Of a DNA stretch of 64,000 bases, positions 26,447 through 36,221 are shown in pieces. Numbering within the stretch: the first letter of the stretch is position 1; each line of letters begins with the position of its first letter. The notes beneath the pieces were generated by a model, which did no database searches, was not told the origin of the DNA, and saw only the letters and a program-made list of their open reading frames with translations. This DNA comes from Variovorax sp. YR216 (GTDB taxonomy: Bacteria; Pseudomonadota; Gammaproteobacteria; Burkholderiales; Burkholderiaceae_C): the NCBI RefSeq assembly GCF_900107745.1, contig NZ_FNRO01000020.1, forward strand, positions 57,393-121,392, in the 5' to 3' direction. A program made the translations under genes and the position numbers.

Positions 26447-28006
26447 CTAGGCAAAGGCCGCGGCCGGCCTACCGTGCCTTGGCGCCAACCTGAAAAGGCT
26501 CACCGCCTGCACCAGGTTCCCGGCCTGCGCCTGAAGAGACTGCGCTGCCGCCGAAGCTTCCTCGACCAGCGCGGCGTTCTGCTGGGTGACTTCATCCATT
26601 TGCGTCACTGCCTGATTGATCTGGTCGATGCCTGCGGTTTGCTGCTGGCTCGCCGCGCTGATCTCTCCCATGATGTCGGTCACGCGGCGCACGCTTTCCA
26701 CGATTTCCTCCATGGTTCGGCCGGCTGCTGTGACTAGCGTGCTACCGGCGTCGATCCTCGCAACGGAGTCCTCGATCAGCGCCTTGATCTCCTTGGCAGC
26801 CGTGGCAGAGCGCTGCGCGAGGCTGCGTACTTCCGATGCCACGACCGAGAAGCCCCGACCTTGCTCTCCGGCACGCGCGGCCTCGACCGCGGCGTTGAGC
26901 GCGAGGATGTTGGTCTGGAAGGCAATGCCATCGATCACGCCGATGATGTCGACGATTCGCCTCGAGGAGGTGCTGATGGAGTCCATCGTGTGGACCACCT
27001 GGCTCACCACGTCGCCGCCGCGGAGCGCCACCTCCGACGCCTGAACGGCAAGCTGGTTGGCCTGCAACGCGTTGTCGGCGTTTTGCCGCACAGTGGAGGT
27101 GAGCTCCTCCATCGACGCTGCGGTTTCCTCCAGCGAGCTGGCCTGTTCCTCGGTGCGTGAGGAAAGGTCCTGCGAGCCCGCGGCCACCTGCGACGAGGCG
27201 CTGACGATGATGTCGGTACCTCGGCGGACGTTGCCGACTACGTCGCAGAGGCTCTCGTTCATCGTCTTGAGGGCCTGCATCAGCTGCCCGATCTCGTCCC
27301 TCGAGCGTACCTCGATCCGGCTCGTGAGGTCGCCGCCCGCGACCACTGTGGCGACCTGCACAGCCTCCCGGATCGGCTTCGTGATCGTGCGGCTGAACCA
27401 CATGCCGGCTACCGCACCCGCCATGCAGACACCCAGCATCAGCGAGAGGCTCAGCCATGTTGCCTGCTTTGCGTCCTCGGAAGCCTGCGCGGCGACGGCG
27501 GCACTGTCGGATTGGAATCGGCCCGCCACCTCGTCGAGCAGCCGCGCTGGCTCGCGGTCTACGCCGGCCACGGCCTTGTCGCCCACCGCCGGATCGAAGC
27601 CGCTGGTCTTGAAGGCTTCGAGTCCCTTGCGGTAGCCCTGTCCCATGGCCGCGTGAGCGGCGGCGAACCTCTTCACCAACTCGAGGTTCTCGCCCAGTGG
27701 CAGCGACGCCTGCAGCGCTTGGGTGGCCTTGGCGACCTTGCTCTCCTGCTCCTCGAAGGCCGACCAGTACGCCGACAGCTTGGCCGGATCCTTGCCGCGC
27801 AGCAGCGTGTTCTTCCATTCCTGCACCTGGACCTTGAAGTCCACCAGCACTTGCATGACCGCCTGCTCGTCCGCGGTGCGTGCCTGCACGGTTGTGCGAT
27901 AGGTGTCGATGGCGCGATTGAGCGACAGCATCCCGTAGAGGGCAGCTGCCAGAAGCAGCGCAACGCCGGCGGCGAATGCCAGTGGAAGCTTGGTGCTGAG
28001 TTTCAT
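26447..28006 (-). CDS. Methyl-accepting chemotaxis protein
   Basis: This 519-residue chemoreceptor begins MKLSTKLPLAFAAGVALLLA, the first membrane helix. The periplasmic domain (about 35-190) is helical with DFKVQVQEWKNTLLRG, a pattern of helical-bundle receptors. The second membrane helix LSLMLGVCMAGAVAGMWF is followed by HAMP (ITKPIREAVQVATVVAGGDL) and a signalling domain with the conserved hairpin IDGIAFQTNILALNAAVEAA. No CheR-docking pentapeptide is present at the C-terminus. Ligand unknown. The shorter start is preferred because it places the membrane helix at the N-terminus. Confidence 0.95.
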   Translation of the reverse strand: MKLSTKLPLAFAAGVALLLAAALYGMLSLNRAIDTYRTTVQARTADEQAVMQVLVDFKVQVQEWKNTLLRGKDPAKLSAYWSAFEEQESKVAKATQALQASLPLGENLELVKRFAAAHAAMGQGYRKGLEAFKTSGFDPAVGDKAVAGVDREPARLLDEVAGRFQSDSAAVAAQASEDAKQATWLSLSLMLGVCMAGAVAGMWFSRTITKPIREAVQVATVVAGGDLTSRIEVRSRDEIGQLMQALKTMNESLCDVVGNVRRGTDIIVSASSQVAAGSQDLSSRTEEQASSLEETAASMEELTSTVRQNADNALQANQLAVQASEVALRGGDVVSQVVHTMDSISTSSRRIVDIIGVIDGIAFQTNILALNAAVEAARAGEQGRGFSVVASEVRSLAQRSATAAKEIKALIEDSVARIDAGSTLVTAAGRTMEEIVESVRRVTDIMGEISAASQQQTAGIDQINQAVTQMDEVTQQNAALVEEASAAAQSLQAQAGNLVQAVSLFRLAPRHGRPAAAFA

Positions 28007-28063
28007 GAGGCGGTCTTCAGGGTGGGCCAGTCGATGGGGGATAGCGCCAGCCCTCGTCGCCAC

Positions 28064-28348
28064 GCGCCGACTACGGTCGCCTTCCCCTCACCACCGGGTT
28101 ATCGGCCATGCCCGCCAAGACTTGAGGGTCTACTGGCTTCAGGGCTACCGTCAGCGCCAGATGTCGAGGCATCGATTTCCAGCGGACGCCGACAGGTCAC
28201 ACTTGAAGCGGTATTTCCTTCCCGGGAACTTTTCTCGCTGGATCCTCACCTTTGAGGATTGCGTGACCCACCCGTTCGCATAACGTCCCCGGCGACCGAG
28301 CGGCGGCTGCCCGGGCGCACACGAAGAGCAATCACCAGAAGGAATCGG
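28064..28348. other. Intergenic region between divergent genes
   Basis: The region separates the chemoreceptor and the hypothetical gene at 28349. I see no assigned element in it; it must hold both promoters. Confidence 0.4.
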
Positions 28349-28759
28349 ATGCTGGATCGCGGCCATTTTGACAACGAGACCTTGGCGGCCATGGACGATA
28401 TTGCCCTACTGCTGCACATCAAGACTACGGTGAGCGAGACCAATGAAACCCTCAAGAACGCGGAGGGGCTGGACGCTCGTCGTTCCAAGCCATCTGCCAA
28501 GCGCGTCATGAAGGCGGCGCGTGCTGCCGCCGAGGATCTGCTGAAGGAGGCGTTCGTACGCAAATCGAATCGCAGCTATCGCGAGATCCAGCGTCGGAAC
28601 TTGCCCGATCTGATGGTGGCCCTGGAGTCCGCGACCCTTCTCGCCAGGCAGGAGCACGCTGTAGGCAAGGGAGTCCTTGATCGGCTCGTGGTGCACCCGC
28701 TGCAGGAACTGACAGAGCGCTGGAAAGCGGTGGTGCGCGAGAAGTCTTCGGACAAATGA
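28349..28759 (+). CDS. Hypothetical helical protein
   Basis: This 136-residue protein begins MLDRGHFDNETLAAMDDIAL and is predicted fully helical and basic, with KAARAAAEDLLKEAFVRKSN and RREIQRR-like segments. No cysteine or signal peptide. AGAAGGAA lies seven bases before the ATG, which supports this start over a longer one. No family recognised. Confidence 0.6.
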   Translation: MLDRGHFDNETLAAMDDIALLLHIKTTVSETNETLKNAEGLDARRSKPSAKRVMKAARAAAEDLLKEAFVRKSNRSYREIQRRNLPDLMVALESATLLARQEHAVGKGVLDRLVVHPLQELTERWKAVVREKSSDK

Positions 28760-29066
28760 TGAAGGTGCGCCCGCAACGCATGGAGGATGCGAAATCAGGA
28801 GCCCCGTGGAAGTCGTCCAGCAGGCCGATCGTGCGCGACAGCTCCAGGGCGCCCGAGCAGGACTTCGAACTGATTACTTCCTTGAGAATCGGGCACGTCG
28901 TCAAGCACCTGTCAACAGAGCGAACTCCTGCGTGGGTTAGTGCATGCGCCTCAACAGCTCTCCGACGCCCAACTGCGCGGCGCGCCGGCTCGATGATGCC
29001 GCTGAAGACTGGGCGACCGAAGCAAGAGGGAAGCTGAGTCGGCGCGGCTCTCGCCTCGCACGACGC
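28760..29066. other. Gene-free stretch of about 300 bases
   Basis: Short frames on both strands only; I see no motif, terminator or repeat. Confidence 0.4.
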
Positions 29067-29327
29067 TTACCCCGCGCGCAGGTCCGACCCGAGGGGCTTG
29101 GGCCGCTGGCTTGGATGCAGGAGGGTTGAGTAGCCTTCCCAGCTGTGTCTGTCGCTCGCCGGTAAGAGGCCTCTGCGACCAAGCGTAAGGAAGCGCCGGT
29201 GCCCGGCTTCAATCGCCTCGACCATTTCGAGCTCGCGCCGTACCTGACGCACAGCATCGTCATCATCTCCATAGCGAGCCGTCAGGTCACCCAGCAGACT
29301 CGTTAACTCAAAGATGTATCGGGACAT
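29067..29327 (-). CDS. Small hypothetical protein
   Basis: This 86-residue protein begins MSRYIFELTSLLGDLTARYG with an acidic DDDD stretch, then RRELEMVEAIEAGHRRFL and a basic C-terminal tail. GAGGAG seven bases before ATG 29327 marks the start; the in-frame GTG at 29342 lies upstream of it. No family recognised. Confidence 0.55.
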   Translation of the reverse strand: MSRYIFELTSLLGDLTARYGDDDDAVRQVRRELEMVEAIEAGHRRFLTLGRRGLLPASDRHSWEGYSTLLHPSQRPKPLGSDLRAG

Positions 29328-29555
29328 GATTTCGCTCCTCACGAACGGGCGGGCATCGAACGGTCGAGCAGCAGGGGTTCAGCTTGCTCGGCCGAGCAGG
29401 ATAGCCTTCAGCAGGACCGCCTTGTGACAAAAATGTGTCAGCTCGCGTCCGCGGGGTCGCTGTCAAGGGAGCCGCATCCATTCGTGGGGTTGTCGCTGGC
29501 GCCTGCCGCATGGGAATCGGAGAATTGCTGCATTGCAGCAAACATGGACTGCGCG

Positions 29556-29786
29556 ATGAAACGAAAGGCACCGGAAGAACGCATCCCCGTGACGGACCAA
29601 GTCGGGAAGCGACATGTCGTCCTGCGATACGTGGAGGTGGAGACGAGCCCTCCCCCAGGGAAACAACAGCGGACGACAGAGGTGATCGAGTACCGTCTCG
29701 AGGCAGGTCGCAGCGTCGTGCGAACAGGTGCCGATACTTTTCAGACGGCCGACGGATTGCTCTTGTTGAGAGTCTTGGAGTCGTAG
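29556..29786 (+). CDS. Small hypothetical protein
   Basis: This 76-residue protein begins MKRKAPEERIPVTDQVGKRH. It has a beta-rich core: VVLRYVEVETSPPP, TTEVIEYRLEAGRSVVRT, then DGLLLLRVLES. Starts further upstream (29544 or 29424) are possible. It has the look of the small orphan proteins common in this lineage. No family recognised. Confidence 0.5.
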   Translation: MKRKAPEERIPVTDQVGKRHVVLRYVEVETSPPPGKQQRTTEVIEYRLEAGRSVVRTGADTFQTADGLLLLRVLES

Positions 29787-29951
29787 GCCTGCCGGTATTG
29801 AGCGGCACACATGCGCTGGGTGCTTGGGCCCTCACACCGTGAACGGGCGGTCGCCAGGCGTGCTGCGCTTGCTCAGTTGTACGGCCCCAAGAGAAATTTC
29901 TATCGGCCTCGCCTTGATTGTGAGCTGCTCTCATCAACCGTGTTGGTAGAC

Positions 29952-29978
29952 AGAGGGCGGCGTCGATACGCGCCCTCT
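29952..29978 (+). terminator. Hairpin between convergent genes, possible terminator
   Basis: AGAGGGCG, an 11-base loop, then CGCCCTCT forms a perfect 8-bp stem, followed on the plus strand by GCGCTTTTG. It lies between the small protein gene ending at 29786 and the phosphatase gene ending at 29995, so it may serve either strand. Confidence 0.55.
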
Positions 29979-29994
29979 GCGCTTTTGAAGCAGG

Positions 29995-31200
29995 TCACTG
30001 CGCGAGGACGATCCTCTGCACGAGCTGCGTCTGTCCGTAGTCGGCAGTGTTGCCGTCGAAGCCGAACATGTCGATGTGTACCTTGCCGTTGCGCAGCACC
30101 TTGACGTTGGCCCAGCCGTAGTAGCGATCGGTTGGCACGAGGCCCGGGGTGCCCTGCTTCGGGTCGAACGGTGAGCCTCCTGAGCCGACGAGGATCTGCC
30201 AGGCCGGGCTGACGCTGCCGTCGCTCACCTTCACGGGATGCATCGCGCGCATCGTGTGCTCGTGGCCACAGAAGTACGTCGCGCCGTACGCATTGAGCAG
30301 ATCGATGAAGGCCGACTGGTTCGCCGGATCGGCGTCAAAGCCCGATGCACCGGTTGCGGGCGGGTTTCCGTACGCATAAGTGCTCGCCGGCTTGTGGCCG
30401 AACAGGAAGAAGTGCCGCGCACCGCGCGTCTTTGCCGCCGCGAGGTCGGTGGCGATCCAGTTCACCGGCGCGTGGCTGTCGTAGCCGACCGGGTCGGTGT
30501 TGATGACGGTGAAGTGCGAGTCACCGACGTCGAAGCTGAAGCTGAGCTGACGCTGGTCGGTGTTCACGTGGTCTGCCGCACCGGGCACATTGGTGACGCT
30601 GAAGTTCGAGGCCGGCGTGCCGACGATCGACTGGAACCGGCCGGCGTCGATGATGAGATCGCCCATGTTGGCGCGCCAGGCGTTCTCATTCGCCGGCACC
30701 GCGTTCTTGCCCTTCTTCGGGCACGCCGCGCTCACCTTGTCGCTGCACTGCACTTCGTGGTTCCCCGCCACCGGCACGACGTAGGTGCCCGTCTCCATCA
30801 GGTTGGCGACCATGCCGCGCCAGAAGGCGTACTGCTTGGTCGTCTTCATGACATCGGACTTCAGGATACCGTCGAGTGTGAGGTCCTGCGGCTGATCCGC
30901 ATTCCCGTAGCCCATGATCATGTCGCCATTGAAGAACAGCATATTCGGCTTTTGCGCCTGGATTGTGCGCAGGATGCGCGAGAACGGGCGCGTGCTCTGC
31001 AGCCAGATCGCATCCTGCGCGGTCAGCGGTGACGACGGGTCCTGCGTAGTCGGGTCCTGGCGCGAATCGCCCACCGTGGCGAACGACAGCACGACATCTT
31101 CGTTGGCGTTGATGTCCAGGGACCGCTCCCTGTCGGCGAATGCCGGGCTCGCGACCAGCACACCTGCGGCGATGGCCAATGAAATGAAGTGACGGTTCAT
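29995..31200 (-). CDS. Secreted calcineurin-like metallophosphatase
   Basis: This 401-residue protein has a signal peptide (MNRHFISLAIAAGVLVASPAFA). The metallophosphatase motifs come in order: VGDSR, MLFFNGDMI, VAGNHE, FLFGHKP and CGHEH, supplying the Asp, Asn and His ligands of the two-metal site. The length fits purple-acid-like or general periplasmic phosphatases of the calcineurin superfamily. Substrate unknown. Monocistronic. The start is the first ATG and gives a proper signal peptide. Confidence 0.87.
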   Translation of the reverse strand: MNRHFISLAIAAGVLVASPAFADRERSLDINANEDVVLSFATVGDSRQDPTTQDPSSPLTAQDAIWLQSTRPFSRILRTIQAQKPNMLFFNGDMIMGYGNADQPQDLTLDGILKSDVMKTTKQYAFWRGMVANLMETGTYVVPVAGNHEVQCSDKVSAACPKKGKNAVPANENAWRANMGDLIIDAGRFQSIVGTPASNFSVTNVPGAADHVNTDQRQLSFSFDVGDSHFTVINTDPVGYDSHAPVNWIATDLAAAKTRGARHFFLFGHKPASTYAYGNPPATGASGFDADPANQSAFIDLLNAYGATYFCGHEHTMRAMHPVKVSDGSVSPAWQILVGSGGSPFDPKQGTPGLVPTDRYYGWANVKVLRNGKVHIDMFGFDGNTADYGQTQLVQRIVLAQ

Positions 31201-31669
31201 GGGTAGGTTGTCCTCGCGGTTGTTGGAATTGGATTTCGCGCGACTTTGCGATCAGCGAATGACCGGGCCGTGACATGCGAGACGGCATGCATGCCCACGG
31301 GTAGCTCACGGCCGGCTTGTCCAAGAGGGAACGATTGAAGAATGTGCACCGCCGATCCGAGCCAATGGCCGGGGCAGCTCGCGGCCCACTTTGTCTATCA
31401 AAATCGCGTCTCCGAACGCGAGGAGAATCGCCGCCACGAGAACAATCGGGCCACTCCGGTATGCGCAGGATTGGGTGCGCCGGCTGTGGTTTCCGCTGGG
31501 TGCTGTAGGTCGTCCGCTGGTGCCCCGCATCCAACGGCGCCTGTGAAGTGACGATGTCGCCAGGAAGCACCTCCCCCGTCGCATCTCTGGCTTCGTGCCT
31601 TCCTCCCGAGGATTGAGCGTTTATTTCACCTCCCAACTTGCCATCTTCGCGTGCGGTTGACCAACAGGC
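31201..31669. other. Gene-free stretch of about 470 bases
   Basis: No supported coding frame. It contains the phosphatase promoter region; no repeat or hairpin seen. Confidence 0.4.
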
Positions 31670-31693
31670 GCATCGGACCCGGGTCCCCGGCTT

Positions 31694-32236
31694 CTACTTC
31701 AGATCCTTGAGGTCGATGAAGTTGCTTTCGATCCACACACGGCCTTCCTCATTCAAGGCGAAGCTCAACGCCTTCTCCCTGGATAGCTTCTTCTCCTGGA
31801 TAGCGCGGGACAGTGGATCTGAACCTCCGAGTTCCCCGCGCCTGCGGTTGTAGACGTGCTCCACACCATCGTCATCGCTGTAGCTGTACGACACTGTGAT
31901 GCCGTCCAGGTCAGCGAGAGGCTGCAGGAAAGCAATGAACTGCGACGCAGTGATGCCGTCGGCCTTGATCGCGTTCCAGTGCTTGTAGAGGGCCGACTTC
32001 GCCGCCAGTTGATGAAGCTGGGCTACCTCCGGTAGCTGGTGCGTCGGCACTCCGGCGTCCATCGACTCCGGAGCGTCCACGTCGGCGCTCCTGCGGAAGA
32101 AGCTCGCCACAGCGCCCAGGAATGTCCTGGCGTCCGCTGGGGATGGTCGACTATCCAAGCCATGCGGCACCGTCTCTATTTCGCGCTCCCACCTGTCGCT
32201 CAGGCTCTTGCGACTGCCTCGATCTGCGCCGGTCAC
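31694..32236 (-). CDS. Conserved hypothetical protein, paralogue of the gene at 13342
   Basis: This 180-residue protein opens with GTG. Its C-terminal 110 residues nearly match the copy at 13342 (KHWNAIKADGITASQFIAFL, DLDGITVSYSYSDDDGVEHV, REKALSFALNEEGRVWIESN). One base fewer in a T/C-rich run, relative to the other copy, puts the upstream part (EDPEAGDLFLGL) out of frame. The N-terminus therefore either starts here or has been lost by frameshift. It lies downstream of pab on the same strand. Function unknown. Confidence 0.6.
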   Translation of the reverse strand: MTGADRGSRKSLSDRWEREIETVPHGLDSRPSPADARTFLGAVASFFRRSADVDAPESMDAGVPTHQLPEVAQLHQLAAKSALYKHWNAIKADGITASQFIAFLQPLADLDGITVSYSYSDDDGVEHVYNRRRGELGGSDPLSRAIQEKKLSREKALSFALNEEGRVWIESNFIDLKDLK

Positions 32237-32441
32237 TGCGTCGAACCTCGAAATGCGACAAGACCAAGGAAGAGGTCGCCTGCCTCAGGATCTTTGCTGC
32301 CTTTAGTATTCATATATCTCAATCCCTCCGAACTCAACTCGCTCGCTCGTCATGGGCCGGCTATGGCTATCTTTTGTTCCAGTCGGAAGACCAGATCGTG
32401 CGCAGCTACCTTCACTTTTTCAATGGCACTTTTTGGCAACA

Positions 32442-34193
32442 TCAGTTCCGATTTGGGCCCTCTGAATCCAACTGCACGTCGATCCATCCGCGCAGGCTGT
32501 TGACAAAGGCGATGGCCTCCGCGCACGCCAGATCCTCCACCCGCACGATGCCCTCCGCCATCCGTCCGAGAGCAAGCGCCTGCGCCCGACCAACGCCAGG
32601 GAGCAGGCCGCATGCGAGCGCAGGCGTGATCCATCGGCCTTGCAGCTTGACGGCGACGTTGCCACGGGTGAACTCCGTGACCTCGCCGGCCTCGTTCCAA
32701 AGCAGCGTGTCGAACACGCCTTCGCCGGGTGCAAAGCTGTCGTAGTGCGCCCGCCGGGTGGTCTTGTGACGCACGAACTCACCATTGGCTTCACGCAGGG
32801 GTGATGATGCAAGGCGTACGTGCGCGGGTCCCGTGTAGTCGGTCATCGGAACGGCTTGTGCCTCAAGACGACCATCGGCGTGGAGTAGCAAACGCGCGCG
32901 GTGCACGCCTCGTGAATGCTCCGACAAGAGGCGATCGAGGGCGCGGTCAGCGTCTTTGCGATCCCAGGAATAGCCAAAGTGAGCCGCGCTCGCTGCCATC
33001 CGAGACAGATGCGCATGGGCGTTGCGCGCAATGCCGTCCTCGATCCTCAGTGTTTCAAGCACGGCGAACGGTACGCTCGCCCGCTGGACGAAGGCTGCCT
33101 TGTGGCGCCATTCGGCCCATTCCCCCTCGAACCCGGCATCGATCGTGATGCCACTTCCGATGCCGCAGCGCGCCCTGCGTTCTTCGTCGATCTCGACCGT
33201 TCGGATCGCCACGTTGAAAGTAGCTGCACCACCCGGGCGAACCACGCCGACCGCGCCGCAGTAGACGCCTCGGGCTTCGTTCTCCAGTGCGTGGATGGCG
33301 TGCATGGCCTCATGCTTGGGCGCCCCGGTGACAGAGCCGCAGGGAAAGAGCGCGGAAAACACGTCCGTCAAGGTAACGCCTGGCCGCGTTCGTGCCGTGA
33401 CGTCGCTGGTCATCGACCACACGGTCGGAAGCGCTTCGGCATGAAGAAGCCGCGGTACGGCAACGCTGTGCAGTTCGGCGATGCGCGAGAGATCGTTGCG
33501 GATCAGATCCACGATCATGACGTTCTCCGCACGCTCCTTGGCGCTCGAGCGCAGCGCGGCCAGGTTTGCAGCGTCATCCTGCTCGTTGGCACCGCGTGCT
33601 GCCGTGCCTTTCATGGGGCGCGAAAGAATGCTGCCGTCCGCACGCCAATCGAAGAAGAGCTCGGGCGAGACCGAGAGCACCTGCTGGGATCCGGTGTCGA
33701 TGAACGCCGCATAGGTCTCGGGCTGGAAGCGCTGCAATGCGGCGAAAAGATCGGTCGGTGAGCCCTCGCGCAGCGCGCCATGCATACGCCCCGTCAGGTT
33801 GACCTGGTACACCTCGCCCGCGGTGATGCGACGGTGGATATTTGCGACACCGACACGCGCCGCAGTCTGCTGAATGGGCGTGTGCCAATCGAGCCATGCG
33901 GGATTCGCGTCCTGGATTAACCACGGGTTGAGCTCGTCGAAGACACCGAACCATGCAATGGGTCCGGAACGAGGCCGGTGCGTGACCAGTGCGGAATCAA
34001 ACGCGGCAGCAGCCTCGTAGCCCACGAAGCCCACGCACCAGCGGCCGGCGCTCGCAAGTTTCTGCACTGCATCGAGCACACCACGAACTTCATGGATCGA
34101 CTCGGCAGCAAGTACTTCCAACGGACGTTCAAACGCGCCGCGCAAGGCCGGCGTGGCGGGATCGGGCGATATGAAGTCGATCAGCACCCGCAC
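32442..34193 (-). CDS. pabB: Aminodeoxychorismate synthase component I fused to aminodeoxychorismate lyase (PabB-PabC)
   Basis: The chain is 583 residues from GTG 34193. Residues about 1-370 are PabB: VSPELFFDW, RPMKGTAARG, AENVMIVDLIRNDLSRI and FPCGSVTGAPK form the chorismate site. Residues about 390-583 are a PabC-like aminotransferase-fold lyase (EFVRHKTTRRAHYDSF, EGVFDTLLW, ACGLLPGVGRAQ). Together they make p-aminobenzoate from aminodeoxychorismate for folate synthesis; the glutamine amidotransferase PabA must come from elsewhere. An ATG at 34244 is in frame, but it lies inside a repeated promoter-like element, and PabB proteins usually begin close to the R-V-L-I-D-F segment, so I prefer GTG 34193. 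Confidence 0.9.
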   Translation of the reverse strand: MRVLIDFISPDPATPALRGAFERPLEVLAAESIHEVRGVLDAVQKLASAGRWCVGFVGYEAAAAFDSALVTHRPRSGPIAWFGVFDELNPWLIQDANPAWLDWHTPIQQTAARVGVANIHRRITAGEVYQVNLTGRMHGALREGSPTDLFAALQRFQPETYAAFIDTGSQQVLSVSPELFFDWRADGSILSRPMKGTAARGANEQDDAANLAALRSSAKERAENVMIVDLIRNDLSRIAELHSVAVPRLLHAEALPTVWSMTSDVTARTRPGVTLTDVFSALFPCGSVTGAPKHEAMHAIHALENEARGVYCGAVGVVRPGGAATFNVAIRTVEIDEERRARCGIGSGITIDAGFEGEWAEWRHKAAFVQRASVPFAVLETLRIEDGIARNAHAHLSRMAASAAHFGYSWDRKDADRALDRLLSEHSRGVHRARLLLHADGRLEAQAVPMTDYTGPAHVRLASSPLREANGEFVRHKTTRRAHYDSFAPGEGVFDTLLWNEAGEVTEFTRGNVAVKLQGRWITPALACGLLPGVGRAQALALGRMAEGIVRVEDLACAEAIAFVNSLRGWIDVQLDSEGPNRN

Positions 34194-34213
34194 GGGCGTG
34201 GGATGGGTCACAG

Positions 34214-34274
34214 GCAAAAAGGCGCGATTCTGGCTGCTGAACATGGACGAAAAAACGGCGGTCTGTCACATATG
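34214..34274 (-). promoter_or_regulatory. Promoter-like repeat, copy B, upstream of pab
   Basis: On the minus strand this reads GTTTTTTC, 17 bases, then AGAATCGCGCCTTTTTGC, with a TGTCACATATG-complement block before it. It is shared with copies at 14476 and 38924. If it is a promoter, transcription starts near 34219 and the pab start codon must lie downstream of that. Confidence 0.55.
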
Positions 34275-34334
34275 TGGGCGGTTGCATTGCGTGTGTGCCC
34301 ATCGGACGATTGCGATGAAAATGGCCCAATGGGA

Positions 34335-35045
34335 ATGAATGACATTGGCAGCCTGCAGGACGAGCGCGATGCAGCCGTGCGAGGCTGGTCGGCACTGGCC
34401 GATGGTCGGACTTCTACACGCCGTTTCACCGACAGCCCGGTACCGGACGAATGGATCGCATACATGTTGCAGGAGGCGCGACGCGCGCCCAGTGGGGCGA
34501 ATCTGCAGCCGGGCGAGTTCATACGAATCGACGGCGCGGCGCGCCAGAAGCTCTCGGACCGGCTGGTGGAGATGTACCGGAGCGGTGCTCCCCGGAACGA
34601 GGACTACAGCTACTTCCCCATTCCCATGCCGATGACGCTGCGCCGGCGTCAGGTGGCAGCCGCCCAAGCGCTCTATGGCGCGCTCGGCGCAGCGCGGGAC
34701 GACCAGGAAGCAAGGCGCAAGCAGTTCGAACGCAACTTCCGTTTCTTCGACGCACCGGTCGCGCTGGTGGTCACCATCGATGCCCGCATGGGCAGCGGTT
34801 GCTACATGGATCTGGGCATGTGTCTGTACGGCTTCATGCTGGCGGCAGCCGCGCGGGGTCTGGGCAGCTGCGCGATCGGCGCACTCGCCTCCTACCCCGG
34901 TGTCGTGCGCGAGGTGCTGGGGCTCGACGCTGGCCAGTCCATCGTGTGTGGTCTCTCGATCGGCTATGCCGACCCATCGGCTCCAGAGAACATGGTGCGC
35001 ACTGTGCGACGCGACGTGTCGGACTACCTGCGCGTGATTCGATAG
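34335..35045 (+). CDS. Nitroreductase-family oxidoreductase
   Basis: This 236-residue protein has the nitroreductase fold markers: RTSTRRFTDSPVPDEWI and EARRAPSGANLQPGEFI near the N-terminus bind FMN. The mid-to-late GCYMDLGMCLYGFMLAAAAR, with GLGSCAIGALASYPGVVREV, is also typical. These enzymes reduce nitro groups, quinones or enones with NAD(P)H. The gene diverges from pab. Starts at 34329 and 34335 are both possible. Physiological substrate unknown. Confidence 0.85.
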   Translation: MNDIGSLQDERDAAVRGWSALADGRTSTRRFTDSPVPDEWIAYMLQEARRAPSGANLQPGEFIRIDGAARQKLSDRLVEMYRSGAPRNEDYSYFPIPMPMTLRRRQVAAAQALYGALGAARDDQEARRKQFERNFRFFDAPVALVVTIDARMGSGCYMDLGMCLYGFMLAAAARGLGSCAIGALASYPGVVREVLGLDAGQSIVCGLSIGYADPSAPENMVRTVRRDVSDYLRVIR

Positions 35046-35051
35046 CGGAAG

Positions 35052-36221
35052 CTAGAGTCTTTCGACCAACGCTGCCGAGCCGAGGCCGCCAGCAGCGGCG
35101 ATGCTGGCGAGTCCCATTGCGCCGGACGGCGCTTCGCGCGCCATATCGGCGAGAAGGCGGACCAGGCTAACGGCACCGGACGCGCCGATGGGGTGCCCAC
35201 GTGCAAGCCCCCCTCCTCCGCGGTTCAGCCGCTCGGGCTCGATGCCCAGCTCCTCTGCGAACGCGATGGCCTGGACGGCAAATGCCTCGTGCAGCTCCGT
35301 GCCCCAAAGAGCCGTTGCCTCGATGCCTTGCCGATGAAGCAAGTCCTTCGCAGCACGCGCTGCAGCCAACATGGGCATCTCAGGCGCGGTGCCCACTGCG
35401 AGCGCGGCCCGCCAACGCAGCAAGGCCCGCGCGCCAAGGGCGGCCGATGCCCGCGGCGAGGCCATCAAGACGAAAGCCGCGCCGTCGGCCTGCGGCGCGA
35501 TCGCGAGCCGACTGACCGCCGTGACCCGTCGATCGTCTGATGAGACCCATTGATCCGAGAGAGCCTCGATGGGTATGCGCGCCGCCCGATCGACCGTGAT
35601 CGAGCGCGCATAGGTGTCCTGTACTGCCGCCCCGACGGGAACGATTTCCGAGGGCATGTGCTCGCGCCATGCAAGAGCCTTGGCATGACTGCTCACTGCG
35701 TATGCATCTTGCGCCGCACGCGTGATGCCCGCCTGCGCGGCATATCGGGCCGCAGCCAGCGTCAGATCCGGGTCGCGCGATGGGTCGGGTGCGAACGCCG
35801 GCCGCTCGTAGGACACCGGCGCCTCATTCTGCGTGCGCGGACGATGCTGCCGGATCGGTGAGCGGCTCCAGGCTTCGACACCGCCCGCCACGACGACTTG
35901 CGCCTGCCCGGCGGCGATCAACCCGGCGCCCATTGCGACGGCATCCAGGCCGGAGCAGCACTGCGTGTCGATCGAGAAGGCCGCGGTGCCATCGGGCAAG
36001 CCGGCAGCGAGCGCGGTCATGCGCGCCGGATTGCCGCCTGCGCCGAGCGCGTTGCCACAGATCACCGCATCGACGGCCGACGCATCGATACCGCCACGCA
36101 CCAGCAGCGCCCGGACAACCGGTGCCGCAATCTCATGGGCTGCCAGATGGGCGAGCGCACCGCCCCGCGGAACCACCGCGCTGCGGGCCCAAGCGAGCAA
36201 GACCGACGCATCCGATGTCAT
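35052..36221 (-). CDS. Thiolase-family protein, one catalytic Cys replaced
   Basis: This 389-residue thiolase fold protein has the nucleophile Cys at DTQCCSGLDAV (C88), HEAFAVQAIAFAEELG (the HEAF variant of the NEAF loop) and GGGLARGHPIGASGA. The usual C-terminal C-x-G-G-G catalytic Cys is Ala here (IAAAGGLGSAALVERL, A375). Classical thiolases need that second Cys to deprotonate the acceptor, so the reaction may differ (cleavage only, a claisenase variant, or loss of activity). Its ATG overlaps the ligase stop (ATGA), and both follow bioY, so a role in making or degrading a biotin precursor thioester is a reasonable inference. Confidence 0.83.
   Translation of the reverse strand: MTSDASVLLAWARSAVVPRGGALAHLAAHEIAAPVVRALLVRGGIDASAVDAVICGNALGAGGNPARMTALAAGLPDGTAAFSIDTQCCSGLDAVAMGAGLIAAGQAQVVVAGGVEAWSRSPIRQHRPRTQNEAPVSYERPAFAPDPSRDPDLTLAAARYAAQAGITRAAQDAYAVSSHAKALAWREHMPSEIVPVGAAVQDTYARSITVDRAARIPIEALSDQWVSSDDRRVTAVSRLAIAPQADGAAFVLMASPRASAALGARALLRWRAALAVGTAPEMPMLAAARAAKDLLHRQGIEATALWGTELHEAFAVQAIAFAEELGIEPERLNRGGGGLARGHPIGASGAVSLVRLLADMAREAPSGAMGLASIAAAGGLGSAALVERL

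Larger units (their letters stand above)
31670..34340. repeat. pab region, presumed parental copy (copy 2)
   Basis: This is the intact version of the segment partly copied at 13320-14610. Homology begins in the tail downstream of the hypothetical gene and ends upstream of the nitroreductase start. The bases between about 32797 and 34187 have no counterpart in copy 1. Confidence 0.8.
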